Source: Desulfobacteraceae bacterium (lineage in GTDB: Bacteria > Desulfobacterota > Desulfobacteria > Desulfobacterales > JAABRJ01). Taken from it: a DNA stretch of 9,922 bases. The notes under the pieces are model-generated. The model was given only the letters and a program-made list of their open reading frames with translations. It did not search any database and was not told where the DNA came from. The stretch spans positions 1-9,922 of the forward strand of contig JAABRJ010000461.1 in NCBI GenBank assembly GCA_011390985.1. Direction: 5' to 3'. The position numbers and the translations under genes are program-made. Shown here piece after piece: positions 1 to 7,151 of this stretch; the stretch's first letter is position 1, and each line of letters opens with the position of its first letter.

Positions 1-910
1 AAAGGCGGGTCAGCTCGCGCCGCGACATGGCCCGCAGGGCCGCCGGCGCCACCCCGAAAAGCGGGCCGGCCTCCTCGGCCGAAACCCGCACCGGCGATGC
101 CTCCGGCGGACGGTAAGCCCGGTGCCGATCCATGAAATCGCGCAGGTAGTCCTGCAGAAAGGGCGTGGGTACCCAGTCAAAATCGAAAAACATGACGGCA
201 TAGCGCACGAGGTAATCGTGCAGGCTGCCGCCGGGAGGCTCGCCGTTCCAGAAGGCCTGGGCCTGGTTCAAGCGGCAGATTTCCGTCAGAAAATGTTCCT
301 CCAGGCGCCCCTCATCCAGCCCCTGGGGCATCCGCCGGGCGATGGCCTCGGTAAAAAAGCGCTGCAAATCGAAGATCACATAAACGTAAGTTCGAAGCTC
401 GTTGGGTTTGAGGATCCGCTCGCTCAGGAGAAACCGCTGTTCGATTTCGTCGCGCGATTTGCCGTAAAGCCAGCGGAAAAGGGGGATGGGCAGCTGCCCG
501 ATGGCGCCCTGATCCACCCGGCCGAATTTTAGAAAGTGGATCCGGCGCTTGTCGAACAGATGCACCTTCTGCCGCAGATGCTTTTCCTCGTCGGCCCCGA
601 TGGGCGCCCGCCCGGCGCGCGCACTGGATTTTTGACGAAAGGATTCCAGCGCGCGCCGAATATCCGGCCGCAGGTAGGGCCAGAAAAGATCGTCGAGTTC
701 ATCGAGGGATGCCGCAACTTCTTTTTCCGCCAGAACGTCGGTTACCGCCTCGTGGACGTAGAAACTGTTGCCCCCCGGGTATACCAGAAAGCTGCCGGGG
801 TCCGCCCCCAGGCAAAACAGGTCGCGGCTTTGCCAGCAAGCGCCGTCCCGGTAGGATTGCCGTATGACGAATTCCAGCCTGCGGCCCTTGCGGTGCTGAG
901 CGATGTACAC
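1..910 (-). CDS. Probable J-domain (DnaJ-like) protein, partial, runs off left edge
   Basis: The frame is open from a GTG at 910 to base 1, giving 303 residues with no stop. The start is supported by AAGGAG eight bases upstream (919-924) and by the N-terminus MYIAQHRKGRRLEFVIRQSY. The composition is that of a soluble, aromatic-rich protein: YPGGNSFY (44-51), a helical stretch with DIRRALESF (83-91), KSRDEIEQRF (151-160) and YVIFDLQRFF (177-186). The last visible part, LFGVAPAALRAMSRRELTRL (284-303), looks like helix I and early helix II of a J domain, as in C-terminal J domains reading roughly LFG..L..MSRREL.RLYR...HPDKGG. The diagnostic HPD tripeptide would fall just outside the window, so the chaperone assignment is inferred. 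The gene follows the methyltransferase in the same frame after 66 bases and probably shares its transcript. Its start is GTG. Confidence 0.72.
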   Translation of the reverse strand, partial: MYIAQHRKGRRLEFVIRQSYRDGACWQSRDLFCLGADPGSFLVYPGGNSFYVHEAVTDVLAEKEVAASLDELDDLFWPYLRPDIRRALESFRQKSSARAGRAPIGADEEKHLRQKVHLFDKRRIHFLKFGRVDQGAIGQLPIPLFRWLYGKSRDEIEQRFLLSERILKPNELRTYVYVIFDLQRFFTEAIARRMPQGLDEGRLEEHFLTEICRLNQAQAFWNGEPPGGSLHDYLVRYAVMFFDFDWVPTPFLQDYLRDFMDRHRAYRPPEASPVRVSAEEAGPLFGVAPAALRAMSRRELTRL

Positions 911-918
911 CTGTTTTT

Positions 919-924
919 CTCCTT
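919..924 (-). promoter_or_regulatory. Shine-Dalgarno AAGGAG deciding the GTG start at 910
   Basis: AAGGAG on the minus strand lies eight bases before the GTG at 908-910. This ideal site picks the GTG over the in-frame GTG 33 bases further upstream (941-943), which would add eleven poorly conserved-looking residues. It shows that the coding region at 1-910 has its own initiation signal and is not read-through from the methyltransferase stop at 977-979. Confidence 0.7.
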
Positions 925-976
925 GAGGCGCCGTCGGCGAGGTCACCCGGCATGGCGGCCGAAAGCGAGCCCCCGG

Positions 977-1975
977 TCAGGCCACGATCCCCATCAGGAC
1001 GCCGGAGTCGTTGGGCGTCTTCAGATCCAGGCGCCGGACGGCGGAAACCCCGTTTTCAGCGAGCATGTGGCGGACTTCCAGCTCGCTGTATGCCTGTCCG
1101 GCAGGGGTGGCAAGCAGCATGTTGAGCGCGAAGAGGGCCGGAAAAAGCGGCTGCGTCCGATTGTCGGCCAGGAAAAAATCGTGCACCAGCATGAGCCCCC
1201 CCGGCGTCAGGGCCGCGGTGGCCTTGGCGATGATGCGGCGGCAGGCCGCGGGTCCCTCGGCGTGCAGGATGTGCGAAAGCCAGACCACATCAAAGGGACC
1301 CGTGAGGGGGTCCTGGTGAAAATCACCGGCTGCAAAGTGCACCCGCTCCTGCAGGCCGAAGCGTGCGATGGTCTTTTCGGCAAACGGCTGGCTGGTGGGC
1401 AGATCGAAAACCGTGGCGGTCAGGGCGGGGTTTTCGCGGCAGAAATGAACCGCATAGGTCCCGGGGCCGCCGCCGAGGTCCAGCAGACGTTTGCGCCCCG
1501 CCAGATCGATGGCCCCAGCCACCCTGGGCGCGAGCTGCATGGCCAGGTTGAACATGCCCATCAGAAAGCTTTCACGCCGCGCAGCATCCTCGCTGCTCGC
1601 CCGCCCACGAACGGCCTTTCCCGTCCGAACGGCCGCATCCAGCATTCCCCAGGCGTCGTAAAGATGGTGGTGATGCAGCAGCATATGGCCCAGGTACTCT
1701 TCGGAGCTTCGACACAGGTAGGTACGCGCAACGCTGGTACAGGCGAAGCGCTCCCCGGATTTCTCGAGCAGGCCCATGGCGGTCACGGCATTGAGCAGCA
1801 TCTCGAGTGCGCGCGGATCGGCGCCGGTCTCAGGGGCCAAAGCACCCGCCGAGCGCGGGCGCGAGGCGAGGTGCGTAAACAGGTCCAACTTGACGGCGGC
1901 GTGCAGGGCGCAAGTCTGCCAGTAACCGCCCGAGACTTCGAGCAGCCGCCCCGGCGTCCAGGGGGGTAACTGCAT
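977..1975 (-). CDS. SAM-dependent O-methyltransferase (family 2, dimerisation domain plus Rossmann domain)
   Basis: The product is 332 residues, the usual size for hydroxyindole/caffeate-type O-methyltransferases. Residues 10-100 form a winged-helix dimerisation domain (VKLDLFTHLA, then ALEMLLNAVTAMGLLEK). The Rossmann domain follows: motif I LLDLGGGPGTYAV (164-176) for S-adenosylmethionine binding, an acidic residue after beta 2 (VFDLP, 189-193), AGDFHQDPL (216-224), and LSHILHAEG (233-241), where H238 matches the position of the catalytic histidine in the plant-type ILHDW motif. LTPGGLMLVHDFFL (256-269) closes the core. Bacterial members act on small phenolic, tetrapyrrole or secondary-metabolite hydroxyls; the substrate cannot be read here. 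I chose the ATG at 1973-1975 because GGAGGAGG sits five bases upstream. An in-frame GTG at 2006-2008 would add eleven residues but has only a weak GAGG. The gene lies 38 bases after the stress-protein stop and is probably co-transcribed with it. Confidence 0.9.
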   Translation of the reverse strand: MQLPPWTPGRLLEVSGGYWQTCALHAAVKLDLFTHLASRPRSAGALAPETGADPRALEMLLNAVTAMGLLEKSGERFACTSVARTYLCRSSEEYLGHMLLHHHHLYDAWGMLDAAVRTGKAVRGRASSEDAARRESFLMGMFNLAMQLAPRVAGAIDLAGRKRLLDLGGGPGTYAVHFCRENPALTATVFDLPTSQPFAEKTIARFGLQERVHFAAGDFHQDPLTGPFDVVWLSHILHAEGPAACRRIIAKATAALTPGGLMLVHDFFLADNRTQPLFPALFALNMLLATPAGQAYSELEVRHMLAENGVSAVRRLDLKTPNDSGVLMGIVA

Positions 1976-1980
1976 AAGGC

Positions 1981-1988
1981 CCTCCTCC
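1981..1988 (-). promoter_or_regulatory. Shine-Dalgarno GGAGGAGG deciding the methyltransferase start
   Basis: GGAGGAGG on the minus strand is followed by five bases and an ATG at 1973-1975. Its strength and spacing favour this ATG over the in-frame GTG at 2006-2008, which would place the Shine-Dalgarno inside the coding sequence. Confidence 0.65.
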
Positions 1989-2013
1989 GAGGGGTTGACG
2001 GTTGCCACAGGCC

Positions 2014-2460
2014 TCAGCTTCCGGCCGGCGGAATGGTGACCACCGGCACCGGGGAGTTTTTGACGACCTTTTCGGCCACACTGCCGAAGCTGAATTTGCC
2101 CTGCTGGCCGCGGGTGGCCATGACCACCATGTCGACCTTCTCCTTTTCAACCAGCTTGAGGATCTCTTCGGCCGGGTCCCCCACGGCGACGTGCTGAATG
2201 TAGAGCGGACAGCCCTGCAAGTGATTTTGGCAGATCTGATTCAGTTTTTTCTTAGCCGCCTGCTGCTCCCATTTCATCAACTTTTCCACCCGCTCACGGT
2301 CAAACTCGCCATACCAGGCCTCGTGTCCGGCCAGGTCCTCGATTACAAACAGGACATGGATTTCGGTCCCGTATTTTTCGGTCAGGGACGTCACGTAGGG
2401 CAGGGCCTGCGCCGACCGGCCCGAGAAATCGGTGGGCCAAAGAACTTTTTTCATTTCCAT
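2014..2460 (-). CDS. Universal stress protein, UspA family
   Basis: This is a single-domain 148-residue Usp protein. It opens with MEMKKVLWPTDFS, where D11 is the adenine-contacting Asp typical of the ATP-binding subgroup. VDMVVMATRG (109-118) is the fourth strand, and the phosphate-binding loop GQQGKFSFGS (118-127) leads into VAEKVVKNSPVPVVTI (128-143), the family signature end. The loop spacing is G-2X-G-4X-G-S, shorter than the classic G-2X-G-9X-G-S/T, so ATP binding is likely but not certain. The ATG at 2458-2460 has GGAGGT seven bases upstream. Such proteins help survival under starvation, oxygen or envelope stress, usually as dimers in the cytoplasm. It is the first gene of a leftward set and has a candidate promoter directly upstream. 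Confidence 0.93.
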   Translation of the reverse strand: MEMKKVLWPTDFSGRSAQALPYVTSLTEKYGTEIHVLFVIEDLAGHEAWYGEFDRERVEKLMKWEQQAAKKKLNQICQNHLQGCPLYIQHVAVGDPAEEILKLVEKEKVDMVVMATRGQQGKFSFGSVAEKVVKNSPVPVVTIPPAGS

Positions 2461-2541
2461 CGGGACACCTCCTCATCCGGGGGTTACAGGTTGCCGGCAG
2501 GTCACCACCGGCCATCGCCATCTCAACCGAGGCGTAGTTTA

Positions 2542-2569
2542 GGAATAAGCCCCTTCCACGAAATGTCAA
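2542..2569 (-). promoter_or_regulatory. Candidate sigma70-type promoter for the universal stress protein set
   Basis: On the minus strand a perfect -35 TTGACA (2564-2569) is followed after 16 bases by a weak -10 TATTCC (2542-2547). The stretch is less GC-rich than its surroundings and lies 82 bases before the stress-protein ATG, leaving an untranslated leader of roughly 70-75 bases. The -10 matches the consensus poorly, so this is only a candidate. Confidence 0.35.
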
Positions 2570-2887
2570 CCGCCGCGGATCGCCGCGATCAGGGATTGCC
2601 ATCGGGGCCCGAAACCCGCTACAAAGGGCCTGGAAAGAGACCATCCCGGCCGCCGATACTTCGACTATCTTCAGACCCTGCTGCACCGGACCCTGGGCCC
2701 CGGGTTCTACCCGCGCGGACTGGCTATCCAGTTTAACCCCGAAATCGACGCCCGCACCAGCACCCTCACGGCCGGCCTCAATCCGGCGGGCGGCACGATC
2801 CTGTTCAAGCTCTTCGACGGGGATGCAGTCTTCGCCGCCGGCGGCGTTCAGCCCGATGCGCCCCCCCTGCCGCTTCAGCCCCGGTAA
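2549..2887 (+). pseudogene. Orphan coding fragment without a start codon, unknown family
   Basis: After a TAA at 2546-2548 the frame stays open to a TAA at 2885-2887 with no ATG, GTG or TTG. From about 2633 the reading is strongly protein-like: RRYFDYLQTLLHRTLGPGFY, then PRGLAIQFNPEIDARTSTLT, AGLNPAGGTILFKLFDGD and AVFAAGG, ending PLQPR. Third codon positions are nearly all G or C, as in the neighbouring genes, and the Arg/Pro/Ser bias of antisense shadows is absent. An ATG at 2563-2565 opens a different frame that stops at 2734-2736, so a lost base near 2570-2640 could have separated it from this frame; that ATG has no good Shine-Dalgarno. The 3' end overlaps the end of the helicase gene by 13 bases. 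I do not recognise the family. It is either the C-terminal remnant of a decayed gene or a gene with a frameshift or non-standard start. The rest of 2461-2874 holds only the stress-protein leader and promoter. Confidence 0.5.
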
Positions 2888-4233
2888 ACCCGCTGCCGAG
2901 CCCTGGCGGCGGCCATCAGCGGCGCCACGGCCACATCGACATAGTCGAACACCCGGGCCCTGGTTTTGCCGGGCGCCGGCCGCAGCACGCGGCCGAGGTA
3001 CTGCAGCACCCGCCCGCTGAAGCGCACCGGGGTCGCCAGAAACAGGGTGGCCAGGTTGGGGCAGTCAAAACCCTCACCCACCAGCTGCCCGGTGGCGATC
3101 AGAACCCGCACCTCGCCCGCCGCCAGCCGGGTCAGGACTTCCTGCCGCCGCGCGCTGGACACGTCTCCGGTCAACAGTTCGGCCGCCAGCTTGTGGCGGA
3201 AGCGCAGCAACGCCTGAAGGGTTTCACAGTGCTTTTTACGGTCCGAAAGCACCAAACAGACGCCGCGCCGCGCTGCCAGCTCTTCGGCGATATCACCGGC
3301 AATCAGGCGGTTGCGGGCGTCGTCGCCGGTCAGCTCGGAGAGCATCCGGCTGTAGTCGGTGGTAGGATCGAAATAGGGTTTGAAAGCCGTTTCGCGGACC
3401 ACCACCTCCGCTGCCAGCACATCCCCGGTTGCCACCAGGTCCGCCTTGGCGATTTCGTGGTGGACGTCCCCCAGATGCCAGAAAATCAACGCGGACAGCT
3501 TGTCCCGGCGCCAGGGGGTGGCCGACAGCCCCAGCATGTAGTAGGCGTCAAAGCGGTTGACCGCCTCGCTGAAGGTGCGGCTGGGGGTGCGGTGGCATTC
3601 GTCCACGACGAGGTAGCCGATATGCGGAGACACCTCGTCGGCGCATTTGCACAGAGACTGGACCAGCGCGACGGTCACGGCCTGACCGATGTTCTTTTTG
3701 CCGGCCCCGATCAAGCCGACTTGCGCCGCAGGAATCCCGAGAAAACTTTCCACCCGCTGGATCCATTGCAGGGCCAACTCCCGGGTGTGGACGACGATCA
3801 GCGCCGGCTGCCGGCGGCGGGCGATCAGGTCCAAGGCCATGACCGTCTTGCCGGAACCGGTGGGGGCGCTCAGGGTGCCGAAATCCTTGGCCAGCATGGA
3901 ATCCACCGCAGTCTGCTGGAAACCTTTGAGCTGGCCTGAAAATAAAAACGGCACCGGGGGCAGCCGACGCCGGCGGTCATCGAGGCTCAAGGCCACGTCG
4001 AGCTCACGGCAATGGACGATCAGCTGCCGCATGTAGCCCCGCGGAATCACCAGCCCGCCGCTGGCGGTGCGCGAAAAAAACTTGAGTTCCTTGGGGGTCT
4101 TGAAGTTGTAACGGCCCATGCGCTGGTTTTCGATCCAGCGAGGGTTGAGCAGCGTCAACCGCTTGATCACCAGACGGCGCAGGTCTTCGGGCGGATCTTT
4201 GAGCAACAGGTTATGTCGAAGCAGGACGATCAT
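2875..4233 (-). CDS. Superfamily 2 DEAD/DEAH-box helicase (XPB/ResIII-like), stand-alone
   Basis: The 452-residue product has an N-terminal region of about 100 residues (NPRWIENQRMGRYNFKTPKE at 30-49) before two RecA-like domains. Motif Ia-type and Q-tip-like residues FQQTAV (105-110) precede Walker A APTGSGKT (123-130). Walker B is VVDECH (209-214), motif III SATPWRR (237-243), motif V GEGFDCPNLATL (386-397) and motif VI QYLGRVLRPAPGK (411-423) with the arginine finger. All catalytic motifs are intact, so it should be an active ATP-dependent nucleic-acid translocase. The architecture resembles the helicase part of XPB-like and conflict-system helicases, but no nuclease or primase domain is fused to it. 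It starts 54 bases after the lipoprotein stop, at an ATG with a weak GGAAG. A specific repair or defence role is not shown by the sequence. Confidence 0.9.
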   Translation of the reverse strand: MIVLLRHNLLLKDPPEDLRRLVIKRLTLLNPRWIENQRMGRYNFKTPKELKFFSRTASGGLVIPRGYMRQLIVHCRELDVALSLDDRRRRLPPVPFLFSGQLKGFQQTAVDSMLAKDFGTLSAPTGSGKTVMALDLIARRRQPALIVVHTRELALQWIQRVESFLGIPAAQVGLIGAGKKNIGQAVTVALVQSLCKCADEVSPHIGYLVVDECHRTPSRTFSEAVNRFDAYYMLGLSATPWRRDKLSALIFWHLGDVHHEIAKADLVATGDVLAAEVVVRETAFKPYFDPTTDYSRMLSELTGDDARNRLIAGDIAEELAARRGVCLVLSDRKKHCETLQALLRFRHKLAAELLTGDVSSARRQEVLTRLAAGEVRVLIATGQLVGEGFDCPNLATLFLATPVRFSGRVLQYLGRVLRPAPGKTRARVFDYVDVAVAPLMAAARARQRVYRG

Positions 4234-4287
4234 CGGTCTTCCGGAGTGCCGGCCGCCGCCGCGGGCAGTGGCGTATCACGAACCCTT

Positions 4288-4947
4288 TCAGGGGGCCAGG
4301 AACTCGGCCAGTTGCTCCGGGCTGGTGAAGGTGTGCCAGCCGCCGCCGCCTGAAACGATGCGCCGCTGCCAGAAACCCAGCCGATCGTCCAGCGCGTCCG
4401 CCTTATGGTCGACAGCTGCTTGCGGTCGGGGTGCCGGATGGAGGGCCAGCACCCGGCAGCCTTCGACCTGGATGGGAAAGTCGCCGCCTTCAGCCCCGGC
4501 GCCGCCGGCCCGAACGTCGGCCGCGATGAAGATAATCCGGCGAGCGGCGGCGGTTTTTTTGAGAAATTCAACGGCCGCCAGCAACCCGCCGGTCAGGTCG
4601 CGCCCCGACTCCTCGCCGGGGTCATCGAGCAGCCTTCCGATCTGGTGCTGCAGCAGCCGCTTCTGACCATTGGCGACCGTCGGCCGGCGGTGGAGACGAA
4701 CCGTTGTCAGGACGTTCTGCGGGCTGAAGTAGGGCGTGTCGATCCGGCCGACGGCAAAAAAATCGCCGGAACTCAGGTGGGCCAGAATCACATCGGTTGC
4801 CGCGCGCAGCACTGCGTGGGTCTCCGATCCCGCCCCGGCGGGGCCGATCAAGACGAAAACAGCGCGCGCCTGGCCGGTCGTATCGGCGCAGCCCGACAGC
4901 ACGCCCACCGAAAACATCAGCCAGAGCCACGCAGCTTTGCGGCTCAC
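4288..4947 (-). CDS. Lipoprotein with von Willebrand A-like core and degenerate metal site
   Basis: The 219-residue product begins with MSRKAAWLWLMFSVGVLSGC, a lipoprotein signal peptide: basic residues, a hydrophobic core and the lipobox LSGC with acylated C20. The mature part reads like a von Willebrand factor A domain: strand ARAVFVLI (27-34), GRDLTGGLLAAVEFLKK (115-131), then strand RRIIFIAAD (136-144). The first metal-site motif, normally DxSxS, is replaced by GPAGAG (35-40), so metal-dependent adhesion is probably lost; the Thr of the second loop (T119) and D144 remain. The domain call rests on pattern only. The GTG start overlaps the TGA of the membrane-protein gene (GTGA, 4944-4947), which means tight translational coupling, so the two products probably work together at the envelope. 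No lipoprotein-retention Asp is seen at +2 (A21), consistent with outer-membrane sorting if E. coli rules hold. Confidence 0.8.
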   Translation of the reverse strand: MSRKAAWLWLMFSVGVLSGCADTTGQARAVFVLIGPAGAGSETHAVLRAATDVILAHLSSGDFFAVGRIDTPYFSPQNVLTTVRLHRRPTVANGQKRLLQHQIGRLLDDPGEESGRDLTGGLLAAVEFLKKTAAARRIIFIAADVRAGGAGAEGGDFPIQVEGCRVLALHPAPRPQAAVDHKADALDDRLGFWQRRIVSGGGGWHTFTSPEQLAEFLAP

Positions 4948-6368
4948 GGCATTTCCCCGGGCGGATTCGGGGCCTCGGCCGCCGTCCGCCAGGCACGAAC
5001 CCGCGCGTCAAGCCACAGGGTGGGAAAAATCAAAAGGTCATAGAGCCTTACCAGAAAATCCGCCGCCAGACCGATCACATGCGCCCCCAGCCGCAAGAGC
5101 GATGCGATCGTCGCGAGGGCGACCTGCAGCAGGGCACCGAAAATAGTGCGCGCCGCGTGCACCCAGGCCTCCAGCGGGACCGCGCTGAACGCCAGGAAGA
5201 ACGGCAAAATCAACCCCAGGACCAGATAACCGGCGGCGGGAATCCAGGCTTCCAGCGGCTGAATCTCCGCCAAATCGGCCAGGGACTGCTGCAGGGCTGC
5301 GATATCGGCTGCAATCCGGTCACGCAAAAATGCCAGGCTGGCCTCGACCCCGGCCAGCAGCAGCAAAAGGACCAGCAGCCCCCAGACCACCCGGGTGCGC
5401 GTCTGATCCTCCAGGTTTCCGATGGTCGGAAAGATGTGCGTCAGCCGCAGTGCTTCCATCAGAAAGCCCCCCACCACCAGCTGCAGCAGGATCAGCACCA
5501 GGGCCATGACGTCAGCCGTCTGGAAGCGACCGATGGTGCTCCCGGCCCCGACCAGCTCGGACATCGGCAGGGCGATCAGGTTGAAGTTGAGCATCACCCC
5601 GGCGGCCATCACCAACAGCGCCAGGAGCGAGAGAACGAAGCGGCTGAAGGCCGAGGCCGCCAGCGTGCGGACCGCGCCGTCGGTGCCGGAGCGAAGCGCG
5701 GCATACTCCCCCATGCGCTGGTCGACGCGGTCCGACTGGGTCTGCAGCCGGCCGATTTTACCCTCCAGGCGCTCAAGGACATGGGAAACCTTGCGCCACG
5801 AGGGCAGCATCCCCTTGAGCAGCTGGTGCCGGATCCCCATGTTTTTGCGGTGCTCCGCCATGGCCGTCTGGTACTGGGAAATGGTGGTTTTGTGGATCAC
5901 CTCCAGGATCCGGGTTGTGGCCATGTCACCGCTGGCGGGGATGCGGGCCACGGCTTCGACCGCCTCCAGCCAGCTCGGCGGCGGCGGCGCCAGTTCGGCG
6001 CTTTGGCGGTAGCTGCTGTCGAGGCGCGCCAACTCCGCGGAAAGGGCCTGCTGCAGGCTGGGAAATCCACTGAGATCGCGGCGCACCAGATTTGCCAGGC
6101 GGTGAAAATCGCCTTCCAGTTGTTGCTCGGCGGCTTCGATCCCGGCCGCCAGGAGGATTTCACGGTTTCGCGCCGCCACCTGCAGCGCCGCGCGCCCCGC
6201 GGTGCGCGAGGCCATGCGCAGAACGCCGGCCATCAGGCGCCCGGCGCTGGCGATGGTCTGATGGGCCGGGGATCGGGCGAAAAAGAGGACCACCAGCCCC
6301 AGCAGCACCCAGAGGATCCCGGACCAGAATACGGAGCCGGAAATGATCATGAAAAAGTTGGTCGGCAC
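4944..6368 (-). CDS. Multi-pass membrane protein with central coiled coil, unknown function
   Basis: The product is 474 residues and I recognise no family. Hydrophobic segments lie at about 11-31, 241-268, 286-308, 326-348 and 376-400, with a possible sixth at 407-427. Between the first and second is a soluble block of roughly 200 residues (40-240), rich in Ala, Arg, Glu and Gln, with heptad-like stretches (ALSAELARLDSSYRQ, 108-122; HVLERLEGKIGRLQTQSDRV, 196-215) that suggest a coiled coil. A short linker holds APPPPSW (127-133). The tail (400-455) has amphipathic helices. The layout resembles an envelope scaffold or sensor more than a transporter. The start is GTG with AAGGAGG seven bases upstream. 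The gene heads the set with the overlapping lipoprotein and, after 54 bases, the helicase. Function is unknown. Confidence 0.85.
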   Translation of the reverse strand: MPTNFFMIISGSVFWSGILWVLLGLVVLFFARSPAHQTIASAGRLMAGVLRMASRTAGRAALQVAARNREILLAAGIEAAEQQLEGDFHRLANLVRRDLSGFPSLQQALSAELARLDSSYRQSAELAPPPPSWLEAVEAVARIPASGDMATTRILEVIHKTTISQYQTAMAEHRKNMGIRHQLLKGMLPSWRKVSHVLERLEGKIGRLQTQSDRVDQRMGEYAALRSGTDGAVRTLAASAFSRFVLSLLALLVMAAGVMLNFNLIALPMSELVGAGSTIGRFQTADVMALVLILLQLVVGGFLMEALRLTHIFPTIGNLEDQTRTRVVWGLLVLLLLLAGVEASLAFLRDRIAADIAALQQSLADLAEIQPLEAWIPAAGYLVLGLILPFFLAFSAVPLEAWVHAARTIFGALLQVALATIASLLRLGAHVIGLAADFLVRLYDLLIFPTLWLDARVRAWRTAAEAPNPPGEMP

Positions 6369-6375
6369 TATTTTG

Positions 6376-6382
6376 CCTCCTT
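6376..6382 (-). promoter_or_regulatory. Shine-Dalgarno AAGGAGG for the GTG start at 6368
   Basis: AAGGAGG on the minus strand lies seven bases before the GTG at 6366-6368. It fixes the start of the membrane protein at a GTG and implies strong initiation. The 165-base divergent gap to plsY (6369-6533) should hold promoters for both directions; I see no convincing sigma70 pair for the leftward set. Confidence 0.65.
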
Positions 6383-6533
6383 AAAGCCTTTTCATTTTTG
6401 ACCTCGATCCTGCCCGGGGCAAATCCGCCGGCGCAGGCCCCTTGATCATCCGCCGGGTTTCGGGTAGCCTGAGCGCAGGGCGCCGCCGAAGACCGATGCC
6501 GACCCCGTCTATTCCACCTGAGGACCATCCGAC

Positions 6534-7151
6534 ATGCCAACCGTCTTGACATTCATCCTGCTGCCGCCCGCCGCCTATCTGGTGGGTTCGATCCCCTGGG
6601 GGCTGATTTTCATCCGCTGCTTTCATTCGGCCGACATCCGCCGCGCCGGCAGCGGCAACATCGGGGCCACCAATGCCCGCCGGATCGGTGGGACTGCGGC
6701 CGGCCTGCTGACCCTGGCCGGGGATATCCTCAAGGGTCTGGTGCCCCTGCTGCTGGGGTTTCAGCTGGTGGGCCCGCAGCCACCGCCCTGGGCTGCGGCT
6801 TACCTCAGCCTGCTGGCCCTGGCCGCTTTTCTGGGGCATCTTTTTCCGGTCTACCTGCGCTTCCGTGGCGGGGGCAAGGGGGTGGCCACCACTTTAGGTT
6901 GTTTTCTGGCGATTTCGCCGCTGGCCTGCCTGGTGGCTCTGCTGGTTTTCATCCTTTTCATCTGCCTGACGAGCCGCGTGTCCGCGGCCTCCCTGGCTGC
7001 GGCCGCAATCCTGCCGCTGGCCGTATGGGAGACAACCGTCAATCCCGTCTTCACCGCTTGCGCCGCCCTGATGGCCACCATGATGGTCTGGCGCCACAGC
7101 GCCAATATCCGCCGCCTGTTGAAGGGAACCGAGCCGCGGGCCTTAGGTTAG
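6534..7151 (+). CDS. plsY: Acyl-phosphate:glycerol-3-phosphate acyltransferase PlsY
   Basis: PlsY transfers an acyl chain from acyl-phosphate (made by PlsX) to glycerol-3-phosphate in the inner membrane, the first step of phospholipid synthesis. The 205-residue length fits. All three family motifs are present: SGNIGATN (40-47), the glycine-rich phosphate-binding motif GHLFPVYLRFRGGGKGVATT (101-120), and HSANIRRL (188-195). Hydrophobic segments lie at about 4-29, 52-76, 86-108, 122-146 and 150-185. Motif 2 has FRGGGKG, one glycine more than the common FKGGKG. The ATG has GAGGA nine bases upstream. A weak promoter candidate is TTGATC (6442-6447), 17 bases, TAGCCT (6465-6470). It is the only intact plus-strand gene here, and its TAG overlaps the ispH stop in the opposite strand (7148-7151). 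Confidence 0.97.
   Translation: MPTVLTFILLPPAAYLVGSIPWGLIFIRCFHSADIRRAGSGNIGATNARRIGGTAAGLLTLAGDILKGLVPLLLGFQLVGPQPPPWAAAYLSLLALAAFLGHLFPVYLRFRGGGKGVATTLGCFLAISPLACLVALLVFILFICLTSRVSAASLAAAAILPLAVWETTVNPVFTACAALMATMMVWRHSANIRRLLKGTEPRALG

Noticed and set aside
536..1969. Plus-strand open frame of 477 codons opposite the J-like and methyltransferase genes
   Set aside because: It is antisense to two supported genes, its product is Arg/Pro/Gly/Gln-rich without motifs, and long shadow frames are expected at this GC content.
4797..6401. Plus-strand open frame of 534 codons opposite the membrane-protein gene
   Set aside because: Low-complexity Gln/His/Arg-rich product, no family motif, and the opposite strand has clear membrane segments and a strong Shine-Dalgarno.
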